A stretch of DNA of 45,984 bases from Prosthecobacter sp. (lineage in GTDB: Bacteria; Verrucomicrobiota; Verrucomicrobiia; Verrucomicrobiales; Verrucomicrobiaceae). The notes under the pieces are model-generated. The model was not told the origin of the DNA. It searched no databases and saw nothing but the letters and a program-made list of their open reading frames with translations. The position numbers and the translations under genes are program-made. The stretch lies in the NCBI RefSeq assembly GCF_014879935.1, contig NZ_JACSRD010000100.1, forward strand, positions 1 to 45,984, written 5' to 3'. Numbering within the stretch: the first letter of the stretch is position 1; each line of letters opens with the position of its first letter. Below are positions 1 to 7,661 of the stretch, in pieces.

Positions 1-4
1 TCCG

Positions 5-37
5 TCGTCGGCAGCGTCAGATGTGTATAAGAGACAG
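5..37 (+). other. Nextera (Tn5) library adapter, not genomic
   Basis: These 33 bases match the Illumina Nextera read-1 transposase adapter as I know it, including the 19-base Tn5 mosaic end that finishes in AGATGTGTATAAGAGACAG at base 37. It sits at the very edge of the contig, as untrimmed adapter does. Conceptual translations across it give the familiar artefact peptide beginning MCIRD. Bases 1-4 are probably also non-genomic. The first reliable genomic base is therefore about 38. Confidence 0.97.
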
Positions 38-45
38 ATATAGGC

Positions 46-651
46 ATGCTGCCAGAAACCAAAAAGCGCGAGGTGCTGAACCTGGCGCAAAAGCGCCTTG
101 TCCGCACAAGGGATCTGGAAGCGCGTGGGGTGTCGCGAATGCAGTTGCGGAAGCTTGTGGATCAAGGAGTGCTTCAAAAAGCACAGCGTGGACTCTACAC
201 AGCTCCGAATGCGCATATGGACGCCCATGTTTCCCTGGCTGAGGTGGCAGTCCGCTCACCCAAGGCGGTGATCTGCCTGCTCTCGGCCCTCCGCTTCCAT
301 GAACTCACCACGGAGAACCCCGTGAATGTGTATGTCATGCTGCCCGTGGGTGTCCAGCGACCTCGGATGTCGAATCCCCGGCTTGAGGTCTTCTGGGCGT
401 CTCCCAATGCGTATCATGCTGGCATCGAGGAACACCTCATCTCCGGAGTGAAGGTCAGGATCACAAGTCCGGCCAAGACCGTAGTCGATTGTTTCAAATA
501 CCGCAGCAAGGTCGGCATCAACGTGGCCGTCGAAGCCCTGCGGGATGCCTGGCGAAAGAAAAAGGCTAGTGCCGATGAGCTTTGGAAGATCGCTCGTCTC
601 TGCCGGATGACGAACATCATGCGCCCCTACTTTGAAAGCATTGTGGCATGA
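46..651 (+). CDS. abiEi: AbiEi-family antitoxin of a type IV TA system
   Basis: This 201-residue protein is the expected length for an AbiEi antitoxin. Residues about 5-50 form a winged-helix DNA-binding domain (pattern LVRTRDLEARGVSR, then a wing QRGLYT), and the rest resembles the family's C-terminal antitoxin domain with an SPAKTVVDCF motif near residue 140. Family members repress their own operon and neutralise AbiEii without forming a stable complex. The stop overlaps the AbiEii start by four bases (ATGA at 648-651), which suggests translational coupling. The ATG lies only eight bases after the adapter, so the promoter is missing from this contig and a start further upstream cannot be excluded. 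Confidence 0.88.
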   Translation: MLPETKKREVLNLAQKRLVRTRDLEARGVSRMQLRKLVDQGVLQKAQRGLYTAPNAHMDAHVSLAEVAVRSPKAVICLLSALRFHELTTENPVNVYVMLPVGVQRPRMSNPRLEVFWASPNAYHAGIEEHLISGVKVRITSPAKTVVDCFKYRSKVGINVAVEALRDAWRKKKASADELWKIARLCRMTNIMRPYFESIVA

Positions 652-1568
652 ACAAAAAGGGCGCGCTCACCAACGTCGCGGCCTCCGTCCGTGACCGGCT
701 GAAAAAGATCTCCGTCGAGACCGGGCAGGATTTCAATACCTTGCTCACCCGGTATGCCATCGAACGGTTGCTGTTCCGTCTGGCAGCCTCAAAGCACCGG
801 CAACGATTTGTGCTCAAAGGTGCCATACTGTTCGCCCTCTGGCAGGAGACCCCTCATCGGGTGACGCGTGACCTCGACCTCCTTGGCTTTGGTGAGTCTT
901 CCATTGATGAGTTGATCGAAGTCTTCCGGGAGATCTGTGGGCAAAAAGTGACTGACGATGGCCTGGTCTTTGATTCTGCCTCAGTAATGGCTGAACCCAT
1001 TCGATCCCAGGAACTGTATGCAGGCGTCCGGGTGACGGTTCATGGCAAGATTGGCAACGCACGAACTCCGTTGCAGATCGACGTGGGATTTGGTGACGCC
1101 ACAGCCGTCAAACCGGAGGAGGTGGAATTTCCCAGCCTGCTGGACATGCCGACTCCGAAGCTTCGTGCGTATCGCATGGCAACCGCCCTCGCCGAAAAAT
1201 TCGAGGCAGCCGTGACACTCGGCATCCTGAACTCACGAATGAAGGATTATTACGACTTCTGGTTCCTGGCGAGTCATCACAGGTTCGATGGACAAGAGTT
1301 GGCAGACTCCATTCGTGCCACCTTCGACAGACGTGGCAGCAGCCTGCCATCCGATACGCCCATCGGCTTCAGTGACTCGTTTTGGTCCGACCCGAGCCGG
1401 CAGGTGATATGGAAAGCATTCTGGAAGAAGTCCGTCAAAACAGAACCAGCACTTTCACTTGATCAGGTTGTCCAGTTTGCCGCTTCATTCTTGCTCCCGC
1501 CCGCATCTGCCGCCGCCAAGAAGTCCAAGTTTAAACTTCACTGGAAGCCGGGAGGACCGTGGGAGTGA
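648..1568 (+). CDS. abiEii: AbiEii nucleotidyltransferase toxin
   Basis: This 306-residue protein belongs to the AbiEii/AbiGii nucleotidyltransferase family. Visible motifs are FVLKGAILFALW (about 54-65), the catalytic pair in TRDLDLLG (D75 and D77) and the later family signature RMKDYYDFWFL near residue 200. AbiEii toxins are GTP-binding transferases of the DNA polymerase beta-like fold that stop growth, and the pair gives abortive infection against phages in the characterised cases. The C-terminal 30 residues are lysine-rich. It overlaps its antitoxin gene by four bases and forms a two-gene operon. Location inside a mobile element suggests stabilisation of the element, anti-phage defence, or both. 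Confidence 0.9.
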   Translation: MNKKGALTNVAASVRDRLKKISVETGQDFNTLLTRYAIERLLFRLAASKHRQRFVLKGAILFALWQETPHRVTRDLDLLGFGESSIDELIEVFREICGQKVTDDGLVFDSASVMAEPIRSQELYAGVRVTVHGKIGNARTPLQIDVGFGDATAVKPEEVEFPSLLDMPTPKLRAYRMATALAEKFEAAVTLGILNSRMKDYYDFWFLASHHRFDGQELADSIRATFDRRGSSLPSDTPIGFSDSFWSDPSRQVIWKAFWKKSVKTEPALSLDQVVQFAASFLLPPASAAAKKSKFKLHWKPGGPWE

Positions 1569-1625
1569 GCCGCTTTCAGAACGAACTTTCGGCTCAATTT
1601 GCAAATGAGCGGTTGTAAGGAATGG

Positions 1626-1726
1626 ATGCAGCTTCTGCATCGACAACTGCGACTAAAACCGAATTTCAAAATTCCCCCATCATTTTGAAATGCGCGACAA
1701 TTCGCGAAATACGCAGCGTTTTTTTT
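1626..1726 (+). terminator. Cluster of inverted repeats ending in a T-run, possible abiE terminator
   Basis: Three perfect inverted repeats lie just downstream of the toxin gene: a 6-bp stem with 3-nt loop (1626-1640), a 10-bp stem atttcaaaat/attttgaaat with 9-nt spacer (1663-1672 and 1682-1691), and a 5-bp CGCGA/TCGCG stem with 4-nt loop (1693-1706). An eight-T run follows at 1719-1726. The last stem is 12 nt from the T-run, so this is not a textbook intrinsic terminator; the AT-rich 10-bp palindrome could instead be an operator. Confidence 0.4.
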
Positions 1727-2056
1727 AGCCGGGGGAAGTGCAGGTAATACTCCCGGTAGAACTACCCGCCAGCGCGCGCCAATTTCGACTGTTATGGTGC
1801 CCTCATCAGGGAACTGTCGATAATTTTGGTTTTCCAAAAATTGAGGTTCTCACCAGCTGTATCCAAGGCATGCGCCACGATAAGCAGGAGAGCACCGTGA
1901 GGTTTCACTACCGACAGTAAAGGCCACGAAGTTGATAGGGAATAAATTCTCTTTCGGATGCCCCCATTTTTGCCCTCAAAAGCGCCCGTTTTGATTAGCT
2001 TTTCAAAATTGGGGTGAAGAGCGACAATCGAAAACCGCAGCTTGTGTATTCATAAT
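1727..2056. other. Non-coding stretch between abiE and the Bro-N gene
   Basis: I see no convincing gene here. An open frame of 60 codons exists on the plus strand (1738-1920) but has no recognisable motif or ribosome binding site. Bases 1755-1766 form a small palindrome (ggtag aa ctacc). Bases 1944-2040 are AT-richer. The region lies downstream of converging gene sets, so it mostly holds transcript ends. Confidence 0.5.
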
Positions 2057-2578
2057 TTACGCTGGCAGGTCCCATTCATCAAGATCGTCTGCCGGAGCGT
2101 CATAGCGCAACCAATTTGAATGCAGACTACGAAGCAGGTTTCTGAAGAACTCACGCTGTTCAGTATCAAACCCCTCTCCTGGTCCAGGCATGTTATATAT
2201 GAGGTTGCCACCTTCATGATTGAACGTGCGCCCAACATCGTTCAGGCGACCAAGGCAAAGCAGTTTGTAAAAGCCGGACTCGCTGATGACGCAATACCTA
2301 CTGGTTCGTTCTTCCGAGTCAGTCCATACTGCCGTAGTTCGTTGCGTGCGAGCAAACAGATGCTGGTTCCAACGAGGGGCTTCCTTGAGGCCCAACGCGT
2401 TTAATACATCCTCGCGCAAATACCAAGTCTCTTCCCCTTCCAGAATGGCTCGAATCCGCGAGCCAAAAAATGGCATGATGATGAAGCGTGGTCGGTGGAG
2501 ATGCAAAGATGGTGGCCGAATACGGCGATGTCTGGGCGACGAGGATGAGGGAGTGTTGAATTTCATTTTTGGTTTCAT
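2057..2578 (-). CDS. Bro-N domain protein (phage antirepressor-like)
   Basis: The protein is 173 residues from the chosen ATG at 2578. After a basic, proline- and serine-rich stretch of about 33 residues, residues about 35-110 match the Bro-N domain of phage antirepressors: a WYLREDVLNALG helix and the ISESGFYKLLCLGR signature. Bro-N domains bind DNA and are common in phage and virus regulators. No C-terminal KilA-C or ANT domain follows; the protein ends in an acidic tail. An in-frame start at 2665 would overlap the replicase gene by 53 bases; starting at 2578 leaves a 34-base gap and seems more natural. ATGs at 2566 and 2476 are also possible. It is the last gene of the minus-strand series and is likely a regulator. 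Confidence 0.75.
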   Translation of the reverse strand: MKPKMKFNTPSSSSPRHRRIRPPSLHLHRPRFIIMPFFGSRIRAILEGEETWYLREDVLNALGLKEAPRWNQHLFARTQRTTAVWTDSEERTSRYCVISESGFYKLLCLGRLNDVGRTFNHEGGNLIYNMPGPGEGFDTEQREFFRNLLRSLHSNWLRYDAPADDLDEWDLPA

Positions 2579-2612
2579 GTTTGTCAGCTTGTAAATTGGT
2601 TTGATGGGCTGG

Positions 2613-5600
2613 CTATTTTTCCGCCCAGGTCTCGATGGTTTTGACCTCCACTGTGATGTGGACATCAGGGAAGAGCTTCTTCATCTCTTCCACCATGATT
2701 TGTTCGACCATGGCTTCGACAGTCTCCGCCTCTTGGTCAGGAGCTTCGACAAGGATTTCATCGTGAATGCAACTGACGATCCTGCTTCCTGTAGGCAACT
2801 CCGTATGGAGGCGGCAAAGCGCGCGCTTGAGGCCGTCTGCAGCGGAACCTTGAACCGGCGTGTTCAGAAGCGATGAGTATCGCTTCCACCAGTTCTCCCG
2901 ACCTGAGGGTAGTAGTCTTCTCCTGCCGAGAATAGTCCGCACTTCCTCTGCACTGTTCGCTGCATCTGCCTGACGGGATTGCCAGTTGGCGAAGTGAGGA
3001 TATGCATTCAAAAAAGCGCTGCGGTAAGACTCGGCCTGCTCCCTGGTCAAAGTAACCCCGTAGCTTTTCCGTGCGTATTCAACCAACCCCTCGGCTCGTT
3101 GTCCGAAGAGCAGACCAAAGTTCACGGCTTTTGCGAGCTGACGTTCTTCTTTTCCAATCAGGAGCTTATCTTTGTTGAGCACAAGTGAAGCAGTTTGGAC
3201 GTGGAGATCAGTGCCAGCCGCGAATGCAACGATCATTCTCATCTCCTTTGACAAGGCCGCAGCCACCCTCAGCTCGATCTGGGAGTAATCACCACCAATA
3301 AGTTTATGCCCCTTCTTTGCCCGGATGCACGATCGCAACTCTCCGCGAGGAATGTTTTGCATGTTGGGATTGCTGCTACTGAAACGACCTGTTCGTGCCT
3401 TCAGAGGGTCGAAGGATGCATGAACACGCCCATCGGCTTCGATGTGATCCAACAAAGCGTCACAAGCCTCGACCGATTTTTTGGACCGGCGGTAGCGAAC
3501 AAGTTTGGACGCCACTGGATCATTGATTTGGCTCAAGGTGTCTTCTTTTGTGTCCTTAATCGCGTAGCCCCGTTGGCCCAAGACCGCCTTCACCTGCTGA
3601 GGGCTGTCAGGATTGAATGAAGATCCGGCGAGCTTGCCAAGTTCTTGCTCTTCTGCACTTGCATCCTGCTGGTAACGGTCACGGAGTGATTTAGCGTGCT
3701 CAATATCAACCTCAATGCCTTCGTTCTGTAAGGATACAGCCACCAATAGTGTGGACATTTCGAGATCAGCGGTGTCCTGCAGACTAGCCGCACGCAAACT
3801 GGCCTTGAGTTCATCTGCGAGTCTCACCAAATGCACCACATCCCGGGCAGCGTAGTCCAGTTGCTCCGGTGCAAGCGCGCCGCTCCAATCGGAAGCTCCG
3901 TGTTCTTTTTGGATCCTTACGTTGAGCACCCTATCCAGCACGGAGGCCAGATCGTGCGCAGGTGCGTCATCCCCGGCGTGGAGGATGCGGGATGCCGTCA
4001 TCGTGCAAAATACGGATGAAGCTGTGAATCCGTAACGCTTCGCCAGGAACGAGAGGTCGAAGCGAAGATTGTGGCCGATCAGGTGGCAATGCCGCAGCAC
4101 CTCCAGAACTGGCCCTATCGAAGCATTGACGGCTTGCAGGTCGATTACATAAACATTGTCATCAACGGCCAACTGGAGCAGCCTGATGTCACCTTTCCTT
4201 GGGTCAAGAGCATCGCCCTTCTCCTTTCCAAAAGTTTCAATGTCCAAGGCAACAGCTTTTTCCGGTGCACTACGCAAGGCTGCTTCGGCCAACGCCAAGC
4301 CGTCCTGCGTATGAACGTATGTATAATTCAGAATGGAGCCTGCAACTTCGCAAACATTGCAAACCTCAAACTGACGCGTTGATGGGGGATCACCCTCCGA
4401 AGCATGGTGAGACGAGGAAGGACACCCCGTTCCCTCTGTGCCGACCGCTGAAGCATCCTGATTGCATGTTTGCGAGGTTTGCGAGGTTTGCATCGACGGG
4501 CTGACTGGCTCTGGCCCATCCTGATTTTCCTTGGCCCGCACAAAAGCGAACTTTTTGCGATGTGGGTCCGAGGCATCAATTCGCATCTCAATTCCGGACA
4601 ACTCTCGCCCATCAAAACGTGCCAGAATCTTGCCCAGTTTGGTCTGGTCGTCCCTGTTGTCGAGCTTCAGGTAGGGAAAAGGCCATTCTTCTCCGGTCCG
4701 CATGATTTCGTACAGTTGGGTCTTGTTGATGGGTGCATTTCCAAACCGTTCGTGCGCTGAGAGGTAAACCCTCCGCATATCTTCCGTGTCGCGATCGCCA
4801 ATTTGTGTCTTGATGTCTGGTGGTCGTATGCAGGGATCACCAAGTTCGCATGCTGTCATGATACCGCCCACTATCCTGCTCCATGTTGGAAATGAGGCAA
4901 AAGGAGTTGGACCTTCAGGTCTTCCCATCTCTTGCCACCTCTTTAAAAGCGCAAAGAGAGCTCCTAGCAATCTGGGCCGGTTGCCTCTGACCCACTGTTG
5001 AAGATTGGGATGCCTGAATGTTCTGGCGTTCGGGTTTTCCCCGGGATAGCGAAGGCGTATAAAGATCGCTCGCGCATCAAGGTCAACGGTAAGCGTTGCC
5101 CCCACGTTCATTGACAATGAGTATTCAGCCTCATTGGGCAGCTCCAATTCGCGGGAGTGTCCAAGGCAGCGGTCTTTCCACAGCAGTGAAGCATCGGTAG
5201 CCGCTTCCAGGGAGGGGTAGTTGATGTGGCCCCGGAGGTTGGCTATATGGAAAAACGGATTTCCTGTCCGAAGTGCTGATGTGATGCGTTTTCGCATCTC
5301 GGCGTCACCATCCTTTTCCAACGGCGGAGCTACTGCGCCTTCGCCTGTGTAAAGGGTTGATACCATCATGGCTATGGTGTCCTTGCCAAGCCGTGGTTGG
5401 TTCGCCAGCATGATGAAGACCGGTGTTTTCTCCCACCGCATAAGCCCTCGGCAGAAAGGGGTGAGCAACCGGCTGATCGCTGATGTTTTGGAGAGCTCAT
5501 CGTGCCAAGGAAACCCACCCGACTCAGCATCACCCATTAGATCGTGGATGATTGTCAAGGCTTCGTCATAACTGACCTGCGCGATTTGCGGAGCTTTCGG

Positions 5601-7055
5601 GTCAAGGTACGTCTGATGCCGGGGATCATAGCCATGCCTTGGAAACTCAATGCCCCCATCTTCTCCTTGCACCGGTATGGGAACCTGAAGAACGCGGCCT
5701 ATGGTAGGAAGTTTGTCCTTCAGCGAGTGCGACTCCAACAAGGTGGATGCGATATCCATGGACATTGATTTTGGCACGAACCGCGACTCTCCGTCCCTCG
5801 CCGGCTTATGAATGCCAAACTCGATGTGTTCCTCGAATGCCGTGATGGCAGCCCTCGGAGTCAGTTGCTGGAGCTTGGTCCTGGATCCACTCGTGGGATG
5901 TGAGCGGATCTGAACAACCTCCTCCCCGCGCACATAGTAGCCAGACAAGCACGATAGCTCCTTTGTAACGTCCCGCACAAACAGCCTCAAGGGTTGCCCT
6001 TCACCAGGAAGAATCACGCGAGGTCGGTATCGCTCGCCGCAACAGTCGTCGATAAGATCGGGGTGGCTGGCGTCGAATGCAGCGATGGCCTCCGGTAGTT
6101 TCCGAGATTCACAATGCGCATGTGAGCAGTGGAAGGCAGCACGTCGCCCCTCATTTCCCTCAAATACTACAGTCGAACTGTCGTCGGGAGACCATTTCAG
6201 GCCCCCGTCCCCGTGCTCTTCGCAAAAGGGACACCTCACGGTGTGCTTCTTTTCAGGCCCCCCAAGCGCTTTGCCGTATTTCCCTGCCCGCGTGAACACC
6301 TCGACAATGTCGAGTGTTCGCAGGTCTCCCTTGTGGTTCCTCTGAAGTTGTTCCCATGCAAGCTCGATGTCATGTCCATGATCTTGAGCTTGGTGCGGAA
6401 GTTCAAAGCCAAACACATCCTGAAGAGTTTTCCACGAAATGACCCAGGGCTCACCGCACCCCACCCACTCGTAAACAAAACCGCACTCCCGCCGTGATGG
6501 AGGGACAGTGATGTGCATGCCCGACAAGAACAGTTCCGCGCCTACGGCACCGGGCAGAATCGAACGAAGTGGTGTGCCTCTTGGCGTGCCATCGGGTTTG
6601 AGTATGGTGGGCAGGTCCGGGCATCGGAAATAGACGTGCCGCCCGCCGCGTGTCGAGACGTTGAGCGCCCCCCTCAACTCGGGTCGTGAATCGGCCCAAC
6701 CCCGTGCGCTTGCGCCCTTGTCCACCTTACTGTCGAGATCCACAACGACATGCTGTGGCGGAAGAAGAATCGCTACATTGTGCGGATTCACACCACCCCA
6801 GTAGCGGTGCTGCGTTGCGCTGTCGCTCCAGTCGGGCTGGAGGTCGCGGTAACCTTTGATGGCGGGTACCTTTCCATCCTGTCGACCAGGTCCTGAACCG
6901 GGAGGATGCAAAGGGAAGACTGTGATGCCCATGTCGGCATAAATCTCCGCCGCTTCCAGTGGGCTGGTCGGAAAGCTTGAGGGGATGAGAATTCTTGGGC
7001 TATCCTGCTGCTTGGAGACCCCTTGCGATTTATCTGAATTGGTGTAAATTTTCAT
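2613..7055 (-). CDS. Fused primase-polymerase / helicase / 3'-5' exonuclease / family A DNA polymerase
   Basis: This 1480-residue protein combines several replication activities. Residues about 33-220 are a Prim-Pol (archaeo-eukaryotic primase) domain, with catalytic acidic residues in VVVDLDSK (D106, D108) and the histidine of GGRHVYF (H140). Cysteines 275, 278, 310 and 315 form a zinc motif. Residues about 480-760 resemble phage/plasmid primase-helicase ATPases, but the Walker A is unusual (QPRLGKDT, near 552-559). Residues about 923-1088 are a DnaQ-like exonuclease with D938, E940, D1000 and a YAARD motif. Residues about 1093-1480 are the Pol I core: motif A GGDYSQIELR, the O-helix RQLAKAVNFGLLFG, motif C CIHDE. 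No 5'-3' exonuclease domain is present. The ATG at 7055 begins the conserved part; an in-frame ATG at 7256 would overlap the HTH gene. It probably replicates the element. Confidence 0.9.
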   Translation of the reverse strand: MKIYTNSDKSQGVSKQQDSPRILIPSSFPTSPLEAAEIYADMGITVFPLHPPGSGPGRQDGKVPAIKGYRDLQPDWSDSATQHRYWGGVNPHNVAILLPPQHVVVDLDSKVDKGASARGWADSRPELRGALNVSTRGGRHVYFRCPDLPTILKPDGTPRGTPLRSILPGAVGAELFLSGMHITVPPSRRECGFVYEWVGCGEPWVISWKTLQDVFGFELPHQAQDHGHDIELAWEQLQRNHKGDLRTLDIVEVFTRAGKYGKALGGPEKKHTVRCPFCEEHGDGGLKWSPDDSSTVVFEGNEGRRAAFHCSHAHCESRKLPEAIAAFDASHPDLIDDCCGERYRPRVILPGEGQPLRLFVRDVTKELSCLSGYYVRGEEVVQIRSHPTSGSRTKLQQLTPRAAITAFEEHIEFGIHKPARDGESRFVPKSMSMDIASTLLESHSLKDKLPTIGRVLQVPIPVQGEDGGIEFPRHGYDPRHQTYLDPKAPQIAQVSYDEALTIIHDLMGDAESGGFPWHDELSKTSAISRLLTPFCRGLMRWEKTPVFIMLANQPRLGKDTIAMMVSTLYTGEGAVAPPLEKDGDAEMRKRITSALRTGNPFFHIANLRGHINYPSLEAATDASLLWKDRCLGHSRELELPNEAEYSLSMNVGATLTVDLDARAIFIRLRYPGENPNARTFRHPNLQQWVRGNRPRLLGALFALLKRWQEMGRPEGPTPFASFPTWSRIVGGIMTACELGDPCIRPPDIKTQIGDRDTEDMRRVYLSAHERFGNAPINKTQLYEIMRTGEEWPFPYLKLDNRDDQTKLGKILARFDGRELSGIEMRIDASDPHRKKFAFVRAKENQDGPEPVSPSMQTSQTSQTCNQDASAVGTEGTGCPSSSHHASEGDPPSTRQFEVCNVCEVAGSILNYTYVHTQDGLALAEAALRSAPEKAVALDIETFGKEKGDALDPRKGDIRLLQLAVDDNVYVIDLQAVNASIGPVLEVLRHCHLIGHNLRFDLSFLAKRYGFTASSVFCTMTASRILHAGDDAPAHDLASVLDRVLNVRIQKEHGASDWSGALAPEQLDYAARDVVHLVRLADELKASLRAASLQDTADLEMSTLLVAVSLQNEGIEVDIEHAKSLRDRYQQDASAEEQELGKLAGSSFNPDSPQQVKAVLGQRGYAIKDTKEDTLSQINDPVASKLVRYRRSKKSVEACDALLDHIEADGRVHASFDPLKARTGRFSSSNPNMQNIPRGELRSCIRAKKGHKLIGGDYSQIELRVAAALSKEMRMIVAFAAGTDLHVQTASLVLNKDKLLIGKEERQLAKAVNFGLLFGQRAEGLVEYARKSYGVTLTREQAESYRSAFLNAYPHFANWQSRQADAANSAEEVRTILGRRRLLPSGRENWWKRYSSLLNTPVQGSAADGLKRALCRLHTELPTGSRIVSCIHDEILVEAPDQEAETVEAMVEQIMVEEMKKLFPDVHITVEVKTIETWAEK

Positions 7056-7071
7056 CGTTTGAAGTAGGAAT

Positions 7072-7104
7072 GGGGCGCGTTTTGCTGACCGGCGGGCGCG
7101 CCCC
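7072..7104 (-). promoter_or_regulatory. GC-rich hairpin in the leader of the replicase gene
   Basis: A perfect 8-bp inverted repeat (ggggcgcg at 7072-7079, cgcgcccc at 7097-7104) with a 17-nt loop lies between the HTH gene stop (7111) and the replicase start (7055). Its near arm ends 16 bases before the ATG. On the plus strand it is followed by a T-run (7106-7112), which looks like an intrinsic terminator, but no plus-strand gene leads into it. On the minus-strand message it would be a stable leader hairpin that could restrain translation of the large replicase or attenuate read-through. Confidence 0.5.
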
Positions 7105-7110
7105 GTTTTT

Positions 7111-7542
7111 TTATTGGGCGGAACTGGTTGGCGTGGATTTTTGAGCGAGGTCCGACTCGGAAAGGTCCGTGGCTGCTTGAGCGTGCAGGTGTTCGATGAG
7201 GCTGCGAAGATGGATAAGTCTTTGTCCTCGAGTTGCTCCCCGTCGTCGCAGGACAACAGATTTTACAGGGGCTCGTGCTGGCAGTATGAGTTCGCAAATG
7301 GCAGACCTTGAAAGACCTGTCCACGGACAGCGCGTTCCTGACTTTGGGAGACGCACGAACTCGGGCAGAAAGCGTGCGATGTCGAAGTCCTCTTTGAGTG
7401 GGAGTAACCTCGGTATTCGGATGAGTTCCGGCCCAACATTTGATGTTAACGGCAATGAGAGAGAGGCGACGGAAGGCTCGGGCAGATGGGCTGCCGTCAT
7501 CGTCGCGAAACGTCGTTGGTGATCTTGGATTTTCTGAAACAT
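7111..7542 (-). CDS. Small HTH / excisionase-like DNA-binding protein
   Basis: This 143-residue protein has a central segment (about 65-122) of the pattern LPKSGTRCPWTGLSRSAICEL, then SVVLRRRGATRGQRLIHLRSL. This resembles small helix-turn-helix proteins of the AlpA/excisionase kind that I associate with integrated elements in Verrucomicrobiota, where a 'GLSRS' recognition helix is followed by an 'RG.RLI' wing. Its position between integrase and replicase genes fits a recombination directionality factor or a replication regulator. The C-terminal 25 residues are low-complexity. An alternative start is the ATG at 7500. The match is by eye only; the exact family is unproved. Confidence 0.65.
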   Translation of the reverse strand: MFQKIQDHQRRFATMTAAHLPEPSVASLSLPLTSNVGPELIRIPRLLPLKEDFDIARFLPEFVRLPKSGTRCPWTGLSRSAICELILPARAPVKSVVLRRRGATRGQRLIHLRSLIEHLHAQAATDLSESDLAQKSTPTSSAQ

Positions 7543-7615
7543 GGCGACGCTATCGTGCCTGAACCACCGCCCGAAGCACGGGTCATCGTCGCCTGGTGAA
7601 ATTAACCCACGCGGA

Positions 7616-7642
7616 TGGAACCCCCGTAGAATAAGGGTTCCA
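7616..7642. promoter_or_regulatory. 8-bp inverted repeat, possible operator
   Basis: A perfect inverted repeat tggaaccc / gggttcca (7616-7623 and 7635-7642) with an 11-nt spacer lies between the 308-residue gene (stop at 7662) and the HTH gene (start at 7542). The centre-to-centre spacing of about 19 bases would suit a dimeric HTH repressor, perhaps the HTH protein itself. There is no T-run after it on the minus strand, so a terminator is less likely. Confidence 0.35.
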
Positions 7643-7661
7643 GCTCACTGACCATCCTGCA

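Noticed and set aside
1738-1920. A 60-residue plus-strand open frame
   Set aside because: No ribosome binding site, family motif or codon pattern supports it, and it lies among palindromes after the toxin gene.
7072-7112. Intrinsic terminator for a plus-strand transcript
   Set aside because: The shape is right (stem plus T-run), but no plus-strand gene precedes it within several kilobases; kept only as a leader hairpin.
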